From positions 6,400 to 70,399 of the forward strand of contig CAKSWQ010000007.1 of the NCBI GenBank assembly GCA_934512105.1: a stretch of DNA of 64,000 nt, read 5' to 3'. The DNA comes from an uncultured Faecalibacterium sp. (GTDB taxonomy: Bacteria > Bacillota > Clostridia > Oscillospirales > Ruminococcaceae). The position numbers and the translations under genes are program-made. Below, piece after piece: positions 63,114-64,000 of this stretch (within the stretch, counting starts at the first letter, position 1; every line of letters begins with the position of its first letter). Below the pieces are notes generated by a model that saw only the letters and a list, made by a program, of their open reading frames with translations, was not told where the DNA came from and did not search any database.

Positions 63114-63312
63114 TTCAGTCTTGTAAAAAGCCGCCTTAAAGCGGTCCTTCTGCCAAAATAATACGCCCTGCTGTTGCCTCTGTCAAGAAGTTTAGGAATT
63201 TTCGGAGATTTTGAAAAAGATTTCGTTATTGGAGCTTCCCCTGCGGCATAGAGGAGGCAAAACGTTTCCCGCATCGAAAAAATTTCGTCCCTGTAAACTT
63301 GTCTGTTTCTGC

Positions 63313-63341
63313 TTGACAACGCCCGGTGGGAGTGCTATTTT
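63313..63341 (+). promoter_or_regulatory. Promoter inside repeat copy B
   Basis: TTGACA and TATTTT with a 17-base spacer, at the same position within the repeat as in copy A. Confidence 0.55.
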
Positions 63342-63360
63342 TACTTCGTGAATTTGTTTT

Positions 63361-63413
63361 GCCTAACCATCTGAGGGGTTTTCCCCTGCATTTTTTTGCA
63401 TCGATTGTTAGAC
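63361..63413 (+). ncRNA. Structured RNA element, copy B
   Basis: Same three-stem design as 1262-1314. The 63387:63400 pair is T:A where copy A has C:G, which is a compensatory change. The outer stem has one C-A mismatch. Confidence 0.45.
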
Positions 63414-63618
63414 AATGGTCAAAAATGCAACATCCTGTTGCTGCCGGCAATAGAAAGATTTACCGCAGACAGAAACTGGGGTTTGTTCTGATTCACATAG
63501 CGCATTTTTCCTAAAGCCACAAGATGTGTCATACTTTTCTCGCTTCACTTCAATAAATTTTTCAAAACCCTCTTGACGTATTCTACATACCGTGGTATTT
63601 TCCTTGTAAATCCCACTG

Positions 63619-63721
63619 ATTTTGTGGATTGGTCTAACTCCATCCACAAAATGTGGTCATGTTCATTTTGAACACAGCCACCGGAAGTGGTTGGTTATCA
63701 CCGTGAGACCCACCACTTCCG
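63619..63721. other. Two tandem inverted repeats (possible oriT or element end)
   Basis: ATTTTGTGGAT (63619-63629) pairs with ATCCACAAAAT (63642-63652). CGGAAGTGGTTGG (63682-63694) pairs, with one mismatch, with CCCACCACTTCCG (63709-63721). They lie close together in a gene-free stretch just upstream of a possible mobilisation-region gene. The 63414-63618 and 63722-63951 stretches show nothing else I can support. Confidence 0.35.
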
Positions 63722-63951
63722 TGAGGAAAAGCCCACGAAAGAATTTACCGCCCCGCAACACACCCGATTCATTTTGCCGCCGATTCACCCGACAAAATCC
63801 ATCGCTGCGCTGCGTGGGCGGTTTTCTCTTTTTGTGGGAAACGCACCTTGAAAATTTCATGAGCCGACCGAACGTGATACAGACTTTCCGTCAACGCCGC
63901 TGCAAAAACAGGGGCAGGAACTGCGTTCGGAACAAACGGCGATTAACATAC

Positions 63952-64000
63952 ATGAGCAGAATCCCCTCTACTTATTTTTCACGCCTTAACAATTCGGAAA
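63952..64000 (+). CDS. Possible gene start running off the window
   Basis: ATG at 63952 opens MSRIPSTYFSRLNNSE and stays open to the window end. It has no convincing ribosome site. The basic, Ser-rich start could belong to an element-encoded small protein. Too short to assign. Confidence 0.3.
   Translation, partial: MSRIPSTYFSRLNNSE

Larger units (their letters stand above)
63141..63413 (+). repeat. Dispersed repeat, copy B
   Basis: Second copy of the element at 1044-1314, same orientation. TTGACA (63313-63318), 17 bases and TATTTT (63336-63341) are kept, as are the GCCTAAC stem (63361-63367), GGGG-TTTT-CCCC and a second hairpin changed from CGCA/TGCG to TGCA/TGCA. One mismatch (GTTAGAC) weakens the outer stem. 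No gene follows in the next 540 bases, so here it is orphan or makes only a small RNA. Confidence 0.75.

Overview
The window looks like a chromosomal stretch from a GC-rich gut Firmicute of the Oscillospiraceae, most likely Faecalibacterium or a close relative. This is inferred from gene style, strong AGGAGG-type ribosome sites, DUF6061-type small proteins and the mixture of carbohydrate-foraging genes with clostridial integrative-element remnants. No 16S comparison was possible.

Layout. (1) 1-6720: a 5'-truncated RpiR regulator, a dispersed repeat with its own promoter and a structured leader, a secreted protein, a LytTR-PAS regulator, and two Tat-exported enzymes (DUF1254/DUF1214 protein and an SdsA1-like alkyl sulfatase). 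(2) 6807-25363: a polysaccharide-utilisation locus for a uronic-acid-containing, probably glycosaminoglycan-like, glycan. A sugar ABC importer (binding lipoprotein and two permeases), beta-glucuronidase, GH88 unsaturated glucuronyl hydrolase, DUF2264 protein and GH2 beta-galactosidase run leftward. A YesM/YesN two-component system, a heparinase II/III-like protein, a small galactose-binding-like protein and a YesL-like protein run rightward. (3) 25353-31673: a frameshifted DUF6061 gene, a double-glycine-leader peptide with a MacB/FtsX-type ABC transporter, and a divergent subtilisin-like lipoprotein. (4) 31894-33990: a lipoprotein, then a graveyard of element fragments: a palindromic MITE-like element, an integrase C-terminus, and the 3' half of a tRNA-Lys used as an attachment site.

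(5) 34614-48008 is the highlight: fifteen leftward genes that encode a near-complete bacterial ubiquitin-like conjugation pathway. It has a beta-grasp modifier, E1, canonical E2 with HPN motif and Cys, a membrane-anchored RING-like protein (candidate E3) and a JAMM/JAB isopeptidase. These sit with a transglutaminase-fold protein, a PP2C phosphatase, a Ser/Thr kinase, a Lon-like AAA+ ATPase without a protease domain, an acidic-tract protein and several unrecognised proteins. Internal promoters and a stem-loop after the modifier gene suggest three transcription units with tuned stoichiometry. The cluster lies between two approximately 390-bp direct repeats made of a tyrosine-integrase 3' end plus att-like sequence, so it looks horizontally acquired.

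(6) 48351-50783: an insulating terminator, a chimeric integrase remnant and a serine recombinase whose reading frame crosses its own attachment junction. (7) 50911-56351: a heterodimeric ABC exporter, a ZinT-like lipoprotein and an AraC regulator, with an operator-like GTTAG/CTAAC palindrome. (8) 56422-63018: a nine-gene leftward operon of three ATC-hydrolase-family proteins, two alpha/beta hydrolases, an MBL hydrolase, a ketopantoate-reductase-like protein, a membrane protein and a GNAT enzyme, with a similar GTTAG/CTAAC palindrome upstream. (9) 63019-64000: operators, the second copy of the dispersed repeat, paired inverted repeats and the start of a possible gene running off the end. I see no rRNA, intact tRNA or CRISPR array.
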